A DNA stretch of 41,083 nt from the NCBI GenBank assembly GCA_016795105.1, contig JAEUIH010000065.1, forward strand, positions 1 to 41,083, read 5' to 3'. A program made the translations under genes and the position numbers. Numbering within the stretch: position 1 is the stretch's first letter; every line of letters begins with the position of its first letter. The stretch comes from Planctomyces sp. (GTDB lineage: Bacteria; Planctomycetota; Planctomycetia; Planctomycetales; Planctomycetaceae). Below, in pieces: positions 14,867 through 23,130 of the stretch. Below the pieces are notes generated by a model. It ran no database searches. It was not told the origin of the DNA and saw nothing but the letters and a program-made list of their open reading frames with translations.

Positions 14867-14891
14867 GAGCAATTGAGGACAATTGCTCTAC
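14867..14891 (-). repeat. Single REP element (GTAG-foot hairpin)
   Basis: Read on the minus strand: GTAG, then stem AGCAATTG, loop TCCT, stem CAATTGCT. It is identical to the first unit of the RAYT-associated BIMEs at 22133 and 23020 and to the single unit at 23106. It lies 29 bases after the membrane-protein stop, a typical 3' intergenic REP location. Confidence 0.85.
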
Positions 14892-15036
14892 TGAAGCCAC
14901 CTCAGAATCCCTGCGAATTCTGGATTTTCCCGGGACACCATCTTGTGAAGACGAAAGCGGTTCTCATAATCGTTTCAAAAATAGCCACGTCGAACGCGAC
15001 GACGTCGCGATGAATCTCTTTACGGTGGTTTCGTCG

Positions 15037-15594
15037 ATGTCAGACATAACTCCTGTTCCTGTTCGAGGACAATCGGAGAATCGCCAGTTGCCGGAGGAGT
15101 TGCTGCCAAAGATCTATGATGAACTGCGACGGATGGCAGCATCAAAGATGAAGAACGAGTCTCCGGATCACTCGTTGCAGGCGACGGCACTGGTTCATGA
15201 GGCATGGATGCGACTTATGCCGACGCAGCGGGGAGCGACCTGGGAAAGCAGAAGCGGATTTCTTTCGGCAGCCGCAGAAGTCATGCGGAGGATTCTGGTC
15301 GAATCCGCCCGACGGCGAAACGCTCTCAAACGTGGCGGCCGACACCAGAAGCTACCGTTGCAGGAAGATGCCTTTGCAAAAGATGCACATGCCGAAGAAG
15401 TGATTTCTGTGAATGATGCTCTGGATGCTCTGCAGCAACATGACGCACAGGCAGCAGAACTTGTCAAACTACACTATTTCGCAGGTCTGTCGCTCGACGA
15501 AGCTGGTGATTTGCTGGACATGTCACGCGCAACGGCATATCGCACCTGGACTTACGCCCGAACCTTCCTTAAATCCGTACTTTCGCGAGAATAG
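15037..15594 (+). CDS. ECF sigma factor of the planctomycete kinase-linked type
   Basis: 185-residue sigma factor. Region 2 is LPEELLPKIYDELRRMAASK with LQATALVHEAWMRL, then WESRSGFLSAAAEVMRRILV and ESARRRNALKRGG. Region 4 is DAQAAELVKLHYFAGLSLDE, AGDLLDMSRATAYRTWTYAR. These match the Sig-70_X6/ECF sigma group common in Planctomycetes and Verrucomicrobia and often found next to Ser/Thr kinases. I choose ATG 15037 (MSDITPVPV), which aligns with the family start and has GGTGG about nine bases upstream. The ATG at 15010 directly follows a CGCGAC-gac-GTCGCG hairpin (14995-15009). It is followed after 149 bases by a giant kinase, so kinase control of the sigma factor is likely. Confidence 0.9.
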   Translation: MSDITPVPVRGQSENRQLPEELLPKIYDELRRMAASKMKNESPDHSLQATALVHEAWMRLMPTQRGATWESRSGFLSAAAEVMRRILVESARRRNALKRGGRHQKLPLQEDAFAKDAHAEEVISVNDALDALQQHDAQAAELVKLHYFAGLSLDEAGDLLDMSRATAYRTWTYARTFLKSVLSRE

Positions 15595-15743
15595 GGCGTC
15601 ATCGAACTTCATTGAACCGGCAGATTCTCAGGACACTTAGCCAAATTTGATTGGGGAGAAGTTTTTCCTGAGACAATTGCCCGCTCGATTGCGCCATCCT
15701 TGCCAGCGACCCCGTCAGTGGCTTCGTTGGAGAAAAGTACGAT

Positions 15744-18700
15744 ATGGAAGTTCAATCAAAGACCGCTCGAACCATTTTTCTGAACGCTGTCGAAAACTAC
15801 AAGCCCGAGCAATGGCCTGAACTGCTCGAAGTTGCATGCGGATCCGACCCCAGGCTTCGCAACGATGTCGAACGGCTGCTGAAGGCCTACGACCCGAGCA
15901 GTCAATTCATGGCATCTCCGGCGGCAAACCAGTTGGCCGTCACGCTGAATAGTCCGGAATTCGATTCGGATGAAGCATCGATCGGAAAGACGATCGATCG
16001 ATACAAGTTGCTGGAGCGTATCGGTGAAGGTGGTATGGGCGCTGTGTATATGGCGATGCAGTCGAAGCCAATTCAGCGAAAAGTTGCACTGAAGATCATC
16101 AAGTCCGGAATGGATTCCAAAGAGTTCGTGTCGCGTTTCGAAGCCGAGCGACAGGCATTGGCTCTGATGAATCACCCGAATATTGCCCGTGTCCTTGATG
16201 GTGGCACCACTGCCCATGGGGTGCCGTATTTTGTTATGGAACTTGTTCGTGGTATTCCGATCACGGAGTTCTGTGACAAACAGAAATTGGGAACTCGAGA
16301 ACGTGTACAGTTGCTGATCAGCGTATGCGATGCAGTCCAGCATGCACATCAGAAGGGAATTATACATCGCGACCTGAAGCCATCGAATATCCTTGTGGAA
16401 ATGCACGATGTGAAACCGGTTCCGAAAGTCATTGACTTTGGCGTGGCAAAGGCGATCGGCCAGCAGTTGAGTGAAAATACTCTGTATACCGGCTTCCATG
16501 CGATGGTCGGAACACCGCTGTATATGAGCCCGGAGCAGGCGGGGCAGAGTAGTCTTGATGTTGACACCCGCAGTGATGTGTATTCACTTGGAGTCTTGCT
16601 CTACGAATTGCTCACCGGTGAAACTCCATTCTCCCGCGAAACCATTCGCAACGCGGGTTACGATGAGTTTCGGAAGATGATTCGCGAAGTTGAACCTCCA
16701 TCGCCCAGCGCAAGATTCAGCACGCTCGAGAATGCGGCCAGATCAACCATCTCAGGTCAGCGCCAGATTGATCCAGCAAAGCTCACTGTTGAACTCCGAG
16801 GTGAACTGGACTGGATCACCATGAAGGCCATCGAAAAGGATCGAACTCGACGATACGAAACACCGAACGCTCTTGCCGCCGACCTGCAGAGATACCTCGA
16901 CGATGAACCCGTCATTGCCTGTCCTCCATCAGCCGCTTATCGATTCCGTAAAGTGGTGCGAAAGCATCGAGCGTGGATTTCCATTGGAGCTGCTCTGTCA
17001 CTTGCCATACTGGCTGGAAGTGTGATCGCTGGCTGGCAGGCGAATCGAGCAACGCGCGCCGAGCGTCAGGCAACCGCGTATTTCACAAAATCGCTGGACG
17101 CGATTGATCTCATGGTGAGCAGAGTTGGCAGCAAAGAACTGATCGATGTGCCTGCCATGAATAGTGTTCGGTACCTTGTTATTCAGGATGCCGTCCGGCT
17201 CTACCTCGACCTGCTTCAGACTTCGCAGAAGAATCCCCGAGTTGTTGTTGCGACCGCGAACGCACTGCGCAGGCTTTCTCAGGAAGAGCTTCACTTCGAC
17301 CGCTATACTGACAGCGAAGCGACCATCCGTCAGAGCCTGACCGTTCTGAACGAACTGCAGAGTGATGATCGAAGTGCTGCAGCTGCCAACACTGAACTGG
17401 GGTTCTGTTATCAGTTGCTGGGAGACATACTGAATCGTCAGGGGAAATATGCCGACGCCAAAATTGCCTTCCAAAGCAGTCTCGAAGCATTTGGTTCATT
17501 GCCAGCGGATTTCAATGACAGAGCGGTGAATATCGCTGGAGTCAAAATGTCGCTGGCACAATCCGAATTCAAACAGGGGGCCTTTTCGAAGGCGCGGCAA
17601 CTTCTGACTGAAACATTGGAAGTCCACGAAGCAGCCTTTCGGAAATCTCCCGGATACTGGTGGGCGCTGGCTGTGAATCTCGAGTGGCTTGGCCTGCTTG
17701 CTGAACAGGACGGAAATCTTTCTGAGGCACTTGATTACTCGAAACGCAGTTTTGATGTCGCTGAACAATTCAGAATTGCGCTGGAAGAGCCGTCTGCGAC
17801 CGGGAGTATCAACGACGTTTCGGTTGACCGTTCCGGCGGCAGAAAGAGCGTTCTGTTCTTTCAGGCACTTGCGGCAGGGCGTGTCGGGCACAACCACCGC
17901 CAGTTGAAGCAATTCCATGAATCTTCGCAAAGCTATCTGCAGATGCTTTCAATCTGTAACACCCTTGTGCAGACCTATCCAGGTGTACCCGGATTTCTTA
18001 GTCAACAACGTGTCGCACTTGAAAATCTGCCCATTGAGATCAAGGGTGAAACTGTGGCCCAGAAGCGGGAACGGCTCGTCAAGTTCCGGCAACTCGAACT
18101 GAGTCATTCCAATGAGCACATTGTCCGCGGGCGACTCGCAGAATCGCTGGGAGACTTAGACCTGGCGTTGTCGGACTTCAGGCAGGCTGCTGATATGGAG
18201 CCCGAGAATACAGACATTCAGCTTACGTATGTGTTCTTCCTCCAAAACAAACTCGGAGATCTTCAGGGAGCTCTATCTTACACTGAAGAACTCTGCCGCA
18301 AACATCCGGAGAAGGCAGCCTATCTCCTGGCTGCTGCCGGCCTGGATCAGTCTCTTGGGAATCGGGCCCGCAGTCTGGAGCGATTTCAAAAAGCGACAGA
18401 AGTGGAGCCGCAATCGGGAGATGCATGGATTGCGCTGGCAACAGCATTGCGAAAGTCGGGAGATGTCTCCGGCTCCAGAACTGCAATGGAGCGAGCGATC
18501 CAATGCCCAAATACGACCTCCAGATTCTGGGTGACATTAGGCGAGCAACTGACCAGGCAGGGTGAAACGGAGCGAGCTATTGACGCTTTTTCCAAAGCCG
18601 TGGAGATCTCTCCCGGAGAATGGTGGATTCGAAAGAGACGATCGAATGCTTTCTTGATCCAGAAGCAATACGAGGAGGCTCTGAATGATCTCTCGAAGGC

Positions 18701-19469
18701 CATCGAAATCAATCCTTCCGACGTCTCGACACTGACCTGGGCGCGACCTGAAATATGGCTGGAATCGACAGAGCCCGACATTCCGAAACGTCTGATTGCT
18801 CTTGCCGATCGAGTGATTTTCCTCAACAGCGAGTCTTCCGACGCGTTTATTGTCAGAGCAGTCCTGAACGCAGCATTTAAAGAGTTTGAAAATTCTGATC
18901 AGGACTTTCGACGTGCGATCGAGGCGGACCCTGAAAATGCTGTTCCCCGTTACAAGATGGCACTGGCTCAACTCGCGTCTGGCCGAATTCCGGAATACCG
19001 TCAGTCGGCCGAGTCACTGACAGATTTTGCCCTTCAAAAGCCAACCGCGGACAATCTCTACTGGGCGTGCTGGACATGCTCACTGTATGACACTCAACTT
19101 CCTCAGCTGGTGCCTCTCCTGAAAGCCGCCATGGAGACCAGCGCGACGGTGACAGAGAATACGAATCTTCATCTGGCAATCGGGGCTCTCCAATTCCGAA
19201 TGGGACAACACACTGCAGCGGAAAGCGTGTTGATGTCGTTTCACAGCAGGCCGACTGCCGACATCTTCCCGGGCTATGTTTCCGTCCTGCTTGCCATGAA
19301 TCATTCGCGTCTTGGAAAAACTGATCAGGCCGGTTTGTCTCTCGCAGACGCCCGGAAGCTCGCAGAGGAAGAGGATGATGGAGTTGAATTTGTCTCATGG
19401 AACAGACGATGGACAATTCGATTGCTTATCGATGAGGCAACTGGATTAATCAATCCACCCACTCAGTGA
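15744..19469 (+). CDS. Transmembrane Ser/Thr protein kinase with TPR repeats
   Basis: 1241 residues. An N-terminal ~80-residue helical stretch precedes a Pkn-type kinase domain: GEGGMG (94-99), Lys117 in VALKIIK, HRDLKPSN (208), DFGVAK (231) and TPLYMSPEQA. All catalytic residues are present. A single membrane helix, WISIGAALSLAILAGSVIAG, follows at about residues 411-432. The C-terminal two thirds consist of TPR-like helix pairs, clearest at about 790-1080 (LAESLGDLDLALSDFRQAAD, GETERAIDAFSKAVEISPGE, YEEALNDLSKAIEINPSDVS), and should be outside the cytoplasm. Start ATG 15744 has GGAG about eleven bases upstream. Next to the ECF sigma gene it probably forms a sensor kinase/sigma pair. Confidence 0.92.
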   Translation: MEVQSKTARTIFLNAVENYKPEQWPELLEVACGSDPRLRNDVERLLKAYDPSSQFMASPAANQLAVTLNSPEFDSDEASIGKTIDRYKLLERIGEGGMGAVYMAMQSKPIQRKVALKIIKSGMDSKEFVSRFEAERQALALMNHPNIARVLDGGTTAHGVPYFVMELVRGIPITEFCDKQKLGTRERVQLLISVCDAVQHAHQKGIIHRDLKPSNILVEMHDVKPVPKVIDFGVAKAIGQQLSENTLYTGFHAMVGTPLYMSPEQAGQSSLDVDTRSDVYSLGVLLYELLTGETPFSRETIRNAGYDEFRKMIREVEPPSPSARFSTLENAARSTISGQRQIDPAKLTVELRGELDWITMKAIEKDRTRRYETPNALAADLQRYLDDEPVIACPPSAAYRFRKVVRKHRAWISIGAALSLAILAGSVIAGWQANRATRAERQATAYFTKSLDAIDLMVSRVGSKELIDVPAMNSVRYLVIQDAVRLYLDLLQTSQKNPRVVVATANALRRLSQEELHFDRYTDSEATIRQSLTVLNELQSDDRSAAAANTELGFCYQLLGDILNRQGKYADAKIAFQSSLEAFGSLPADFNDRAVNIAGVKMSLAQSEFKQGAFSKARQLLTETLEVHEAAFRKSPGYWWALAVNLEWLGLLAEQDGNLSEALDYSKRSFDVAEQFRIALEEPSATGSINDVSVDRSGGRKSVLFFQALAAGRVGHNHRQLKQFHESSQSYLQMLSICNTLVQTYPGVPGFLSQQRVALENLPIEIKGETVAQKRERLVKFRQLELSHSNEHIVRGRLAESLGDLDLALSDFRQAADMEPENTDIQLTYVFFLQNKLGDLQGALSYTEELCRKHPEKAAYLLAAAGLDQSLGNRARSLERFQKATEVEPQSGDAWIALATALRKSGDVSGSRTAMERAIQCPNTTSRFWVTLGEQLTRQGETERAIDAFSKAVEISPGEWWIRKRRSNAFLIQKQYEEALNDLSKAIEINPSDVSTLTWARPEIWLESTEPDIPKRLIALADRVIFLNSESSDAFIVRAVLNAAFKEFENSDQDFRRAIEADPENAVPRYKMALAQLASGRIPEYRQSAESLTDFALQKPTADNLYWACWTCSLYDTQLPQLVPLLKAAMETSATVTENTNLHLAIGALQFRMGQHTAAESVLMSFHSRPTADIFPGYVSVLLAMNHSRLGKTDQAGLSLADARKLAEEEDDGVEFVSWNRRWTIRLLIDEATGLINPPTQ

Positions 19470-19523
19470 CTGGACGTTGGTTGTTCGTGCCGAACGGCTG
19501 GAATCTGCCCATAAGTCTGCAAA

Positions 19524-20357
19524 TTACGGCCGAACCGGCTTTTGCTCCACTCGCAAGCGTACAGCCCCGAATGTTCGATGCCGCCATTGGCAGACACTGA
19601 GAACCGCCTTCGCCAGATTTGATACGCAAAACAGAACGATGCGAAGCACCACTGTCGCCACGAAGAGTGACTGGCCTTCAAGATCTCCATACGTCCGCGC
19701 GGCCTCGGCGGAATACTGAATTGACTGCTGCAAGTCTGTGGTCGCAGTGAGAAAGCTGGGTAACCCTGCCGCAGCGTCCTTCGAATAGTCCAGCACATCG
19801 TCAATCACCTGGCACTGCATGACAATTCGAAACAGGATCTCCAATTCGCGGCATTCTCCAGACAAACTGGGATGGCCCTCAGAGTCTCGGCAGTCATCAG
19901 CATCAAAAACAACCGCCGCAATGGTCTCAAGTGACAGCCTCGCAACTGCTTCTCGGTAAGCTCTTATCTCTTCAAACCTTCGACGGTCGCCACCTGGCAG
20001 CGGCCGCAGCCGTTCAATTCTACGAAGTTGAGTCACGTAGTCACTCAGCAGGAAACCATGACCAGAATTCAGCAGCACCTGCTCATTTGCGTCTTGTTCA
20101 CTTCGGGAATATTGTTTTCGATCGATCAGTGCATTTTCACTGGCTCCAAAGTCAAGAAATGCTGCGAGCACTTGTTGTGAATCTCGAGGCATTGATTTTG
20201 ATCTTCGGTACATATACAGAGTGTCAAAGGCCATGATGCAAAGTACTCGCAATGGCGTCTTTGGCGACTTCGCGAGCAATAGTGGCAATCCCCGAATGCA
20301 GCAGTACAACGGTGCGACTGCACAACGCACGTCCCGGCCGAAGCTCTTTAGTTGCAT
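19524..20357 (-). CDS. Isoprenoid-synthase-like protein
   Basis: 277-residue, mostly helical protein. LFRIVMQCQVIDDVLDYSKD contains a DDxxD motif (DDVLD) like the metal/diphosphate-binding motif of class I isoprenoid synthases, followed by AAGLPSFLTA. Earlier segments are LPLLLAKSPKTPLRVLCIMA, FGASENALIDRKQYSR and FEEIRAYREAVARLSLETIA. The second aspartate-rich motif of chain-elongating synthases is not clear, so it may be a divergent member with a different substrate or a non-catalytic relative. It is last in a three-gene minus-strand operon after a PKL kinase and a metallophosphoesterase, 50 bases from the latter. Start 20357 keeps the CIRGLPLLLAKSP region; ATG 20234 is an alternative. Confidence 0.55.
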   Translation of the reverse strand: MQLKSFGRDVRCAVAPLYCCIRGLPLLLAKSPKTPLRVLCIMAFDTLYMYRRSKSMPRDSQQVLAAFLDFGASENALIDRKQYSRSEQDANEQVLLNSGHGFLLSDYVTQLRRIERLRPLPGGDRRRFEEIRAYREAVARLSLETIAAVVFDADDCRDSEGHPSLSGECRELEILFRIVMQCQVIDDVLDYSKDAAAGLPSFLTATTDLQQSIQYSAEAARTYGDLEGQSLFVATVVLRIVLFCVSNLAKAVLSVCQWRHRTFGAVRLRVEQKPVRP

Positions 20358-20407
20358 TCTTCGTCCTCACTGCTGCGGATGGAACAGAACCAATTACTCG
20401 TTCACGT

Positions 20408-21178
20408 CTAGATGTGGCACAATACAACTTCCCTCGGACATCGCCAGCGAATTGGAACAAGGTCACTCACACCACGGCTGACGACCAGTCTCGAGGTTCC
20501 CGATTGGTGGTTCAGGTAACAATACGGATAAAACCACGCCCCGGGAAACAACCGATCACGATATTCAAACGCAACCAGTTGGCAGCCATGTAAATGGCCC
20601 GCAAGAACAAGGTCATAACCACAAGATCGGGACGTTTTCCAAACTCGCGGGTTGTGAGCACAAAGGACGCGTACATCTCCATGATTGATGTTGCCAGCCT
20701 CCGGACCGAAGATTGAGATTTGTCGAAGACCGTGAGTCAACTGGAGACTCCCTGTGTGAATCCACTGACCTCCACCATTGATCACTGCTTCACTGACTCG
20801 ATCCATGCCAACACCACGATCGTGGTTTCCACCAATGGCCAGGACTGGAGCGACTTGATTCAATTCTGCAACCAGGGCTGTCAGATTCAACAGCTCTGAC
20901 GAGCTGTCAACCAGATCGCCCCCAAGTAGCACTGCGTCGGGTCGGCATCGTCTTACAGATTCGACGACTTGCGAACTAAGCCTGTCGGACCGGCCTCTTC
21001 GAAGATGAATGTCGCTCACATAAAGCAGACGACAGGCATCAGCTCGATCAGAAATTCGCTCTTCTCGAATAAAGAGAGAGCGACTCAGCCCTATTTCCAG
21101 CATCGCCAAAGGAGGGTCCAAACTCCGGATTCCAGACGCTGGTTCGAGGCGCTCCGAAAGTCGATCGTCCGGATTCAT
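20408..21178 (-). CDS. Calcineurin-like metallophosphoesterase
   Basis: 256-residue phosphoesterase with the full metal-binding set: LLYVSDIHLRRG (D-x-H), AVLLGGDLVDSS (GGDLVD), AIGGNHDRGVG (GNHD), LCAHNPRVWK (H) and DLVLAGHLHGCQL (GHLHG). It is similar in layout to YaeI-like phosphoesterases that act on lipid-linked or small phosphates. ATG 21178 overlaps the upstream kinase-like gene's stop as ATGA and is preferred over an ATG at 21280 inside that gene. No signal peptide is evident. The operon partners suggest work on lipid or isoprenoid phosphates, which is inference. Confidence 0.9.
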   Translation of the reverse strand: MNPDDRLSERLEPASGIRSLDPPLAMLEIGLSRSLFIREERISDRADACRLLYVSDIHLRRGRSDRLSSQVVESVRRCRPDAVLLGGDLVDSSSELLNLTALVAELNQVAPVLAIGGNHDRGVGMDRVSEAVINGGGQWIHTGSLQLTHGLRQISIFGPEAGNINHGDVRVLCAHNPRVWKTSRSCGYDLVLAGHLHGCQLVAFEYRDRLFPGAWFYPYCYLNHQSGTSRLVVSRGVSDLVPIRWRCPREVVLCHI

Positions 21179-21990
21179 TGCGTCACCGTCACAGATTGAA
21201 TCTGGCGGAGTGCTGTTCGAAGGCGTTCTATACGGATCTCCATCTTTTGAATGGAAGCGCCCTGTGTCCTCGCACTCCACAGAATTCCAGCGAATCCATG
21301 AGGCACTGAAAGCCTCCCTGCCAGTTCCTGGAGTACAGTTGATTCGCCATAGGCTTCAGCAAACGCCATCGCCCATTCAAACCACTTTTCGTCGGAACAG
21401 GCAATCAGCTCAAGGAGAAACACCAAAAGGTCATCGCCATGCCGACGTCTTTCATTCAACCTCAACTCATGGCGTGTGTCAAAGTCAATCAGAAATGCTC
21501 GGTTGGTGATTCGATCATAAAGAATATTGTCCAGATGCAGATCTCCGTGCGACCAGCCCGCTTCGAAAACACGACAAGGCAATTGATGAACCCGCCGCAC
21601 TTCACCGGCCGCAGCTGCCATGACAGAAAGGTCCGCTTCGTTGCGACGCACCAATTGTCGCAGACTCATCCCTCTGACTTCCGCAATACAGATTTGTTTT
21701 CCCTGCCCGCAGACTGTGCAAAAGCGGTCCGGGTAAAGCAAGTGTGTACAATGGACTTCCCATTCCAGCCACTCATCTGCGCCGACAAACATGCGAACAC
21801 CACTCTCTGACAACTTCAGAAAGCAGTTCCCCAGCCAGATCACGCCCGCTGCATACCACAACCGCTTCTTGAAAATGACGGGAATGCCATCGCGAATACC
21901 TCGCATTGTCCGATTGACGCGTACTCGGTTCAGCAGCACGGCAATAATTCGGCTAAAGAGTTCCAGAACTGGAAAGTCTCGTGGCATCAT
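21175..21990 (-). CDS. Protein-kinase-like (PKL) fold kinase, lipid/sugar type
   Basis: 271-residue protein with the catalytic core of the Kdo/RIO/APH-like kinase group: WSHGDLHLDNILYDR (HGDLHxxN catalytic loop) and AFLIDFDTRHE (DFD metal site). A regulatory N-terminal half follows the pattern GNCFLKLSESGVRMFVGADE with LEWEVHCTHLL. Small LPS-type kinases of this kind phosphorylate sugars or lipids at the membrane. First gene of an operon with a metallophosphoesterase (4-base overlap) and an isoprenoid-synthase-like gene. Start at the first of two ATGs (21990/21987), with GAAG just upstream; an in-frame TTG at 21993 is less likely. Confidence 0.75.
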   Translation of the reverse strand: MMPRDFPVLELFSRIIAVLLNRVRVNRTMRGIRDGIPVIFKKRLWYAAGVIWLGNCFLKLSESGVRMFVGADEWLEWEVHCTHLLYPDRFCTVCGQGKQICIAEVRGMSLRQLVRRNEADLSVMAAAAGEVRRVHQLPCRVFEAGWSHGDLHLDNILYDRITNRAFLIDFDTRHELRLNERRRHGDDLLVFLLELIACSDEKWFEWAMAFAEAYGESTVLQELAGRLSVPHGFAGILWSARTQGASIQKMEIRIERLRTALRQIQSVTVTQ

Positions 21991-22132
21991 CAACTTCGCG
22001 CTTTGCCGGGATTTCTATTTCGTTGAGAACTCTGCCTTTTGAATTTCTCATGATAACTGCCGGAATCGCAACAAGGAAACGCCTGATCTCGCAATTTATC
22101 ATCACGGCGATGAGTGCAGACCCAGCCTGCAT

Positions 22133-22197
22133 GAGCAATTGAGGACAATTGCTCTACTGTAGAACGATTGTCCTCAATCGTTCACCGCACTGCCGCA
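22133..22197. repeat. BIME upstream of the RAYT gene: two head-to-head REPs
   Basis: Two 9-bp-stem hairpins with GTAG feet meet head to head: the first (22133-22154, stem GAGCAATTG) is on the minus strand, the second (22162-22183, stem GAACGATTG) on the plus strand, joined by CTACTGTAG. Loops are AGGA/TCCT complements. The 14 bases after them (ACCGCACTGCCGCA) are also shared with the copy at 23020. Apart from this BIME and the promoter, the 334-bp gap 21991-22324 shows nothing. Confidence 0.9.
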
Positions 22198-22247
22198 AGA
22201 CAACCTACGCCACGTAACATTATAGTACTTGCGTGTGTAACGATACG

Positions 22248-22276
22248 TTGACGTACGCCAGCGTCAAAAATACACT
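22248..22276 (+). promoter_or_regulatory. Putative sigma-70 promoter of the RAYT gene
   Basis: TTGACG (22248-22253), 17-base spacer, TACACT (22271-22276), about 48 bases before the ATG. A GACG/CGTC inverted repeat overlaps the spacer. Confidence 0.45.
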
Positions 22277-22324
22277 CACCGCGACAACACCATACGATAC
22301 ACACCATTTAGCGGTAGTACTCTC

Positions 22325-23029
22325 ATGGACGACAGTAACCAATCCACATTCCATCCATTAGATCGCAGCAGAGAAGTCGACGTTTCATATCGCAACCTTC
22401 CACATTGGTTTCAGGCCGGGGCAGCAATATTTGTCACGTTTCGGACGGTCGATTCAATGCCAAAGGAAGTCGTACTCCGAATGCAAAGAGAACTTCAGGA
22501 TTGGCTGCGATTCCGAAATCTGCCCGAACAACTGGCGATTTCAAGCGTCGAGCAGAAGCAACCGAATCATGAAGAATTGCTCCAGTCCCTCAACTCTGAA
22601 GACCGAGGTGAGTTTCGTCGGCTATTAAATCGATTGTTTCAAGGGGCACTTGATGAATGCCATGGCCGATGTCTGCTTCAGCAGCCTGAACTAGCTCAGA
22701 TTGTAGCAACAGCAATTCGACACGATGATGGTGTAAAATTTGACCTTGATCGATTCTTGGTCATGCCAAATCACGTCCATGCCATAGTACAGTTCTACAG
22801 CGGTTTTGATTTGTCCGTCGTCGGCCAGAGCTGGATGAGGTATTCGGCTCGCTTGATTAATGCTCAGATCGGCGACTCAGGGGCGTTCTGGCAGGCAGAG
22901 CCGTTTGATCATATCATTCGCAGTGCTGAGCAATTTCTCTGGCTGCAACGGTATATCGCGGACAACCCGCTGAAGGCTGGCCTGCGGCCAGGAGAGTTTC
23001 TGTTGTGGACCAGGCCTGGGAGCAATTGA
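22325..23029 (+). CDS. REP-associated tyrosine transposase (RAYT)
   Basis: 234-residue Y1 transposase of the TnpA_REP/IS200-IS605-like group, which recognises REP hairpins and their GTAG tetranucleotide. Residues: LPHWFQAGAAIFVTFRTVDS (first strand), FLVMPNHVHAIVQFYS with the HVH (HUH) metal site, then WLQRYIADNPLKAGLRPGEF with the catalytic Tyr. A RLNNLFQGALDECHGRCLLQ-like helix lies between, typical of this family. Domesticated RAYTs are single-copy and flanked by REPs, as here (BIMEs at 22133 and 23020, plus a single REP at 23106). The last codons AGC AAT TGA come from the downstream REP itself. Start ATG 22325. Confidence 0.93.
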   Translation: MDDSNQSTFHPLDRSREVDVSYRNLPHWFQAGAAIFVTFRTVDSMPKEVVLRMQRELQDWLRFRNLPEQLAISSVEQKQPNHEELLQSLNSEDRGEFRRLLNRLFQGALDECHGRCLLQQPELAQIVATAIRHDDGVKFDLDRFLVMPNHVHAIVQFYSGFDLSVVGQSWMRYSARLINAQIGDSGAFWQAEPFDHIIRSAEQFLWLQRYIADNPLKAGLRPGEFLLWTRPGSN

Positions 23030-23083
23030 GGACAATTGCTCTACTGTAGAACGATTGTCCTCAATCGTTCACCGCACTGCCGC
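23020..23083. repeat. BIME downstream of the RAYT gene
   Basis: Same two-REP head-to-head arrangement as at 22133 (hairpins 23020-23041 and 23049-23070, GTAG at 23046-23049, shared 14-base tail). The first hairpin overlaps the RAYT stop codon (23027-23029). The two BIME copies are identical over about 64 bases, so they arose by copying. Confidence 0.9.
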
Positions 23084-23105
23084 AGCACAACCAGCCAGCA
23101 CTCAT

Positions 23106-23130
23106 GAGCAATTGAGGACAATTGCTCTAC
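23106..23130 (-). repeat. Single REP at the 3' end of the DUF3592 gene
   Basis: Hairpin 23106-23127 with GTAG foot on the minus strand. The TAG of the foot is the stop codon of the DUF3592 gene (CAG TAG). It lies 36 bases from the BIME at 23020. Confidence 0.88.

Noticed and set aside
15756-19416. Long minus-strand frames opposite the kinase-TPR gene
   Set aside because: Antisense shadows; the plus strand has complete kinase and TPR motifs.
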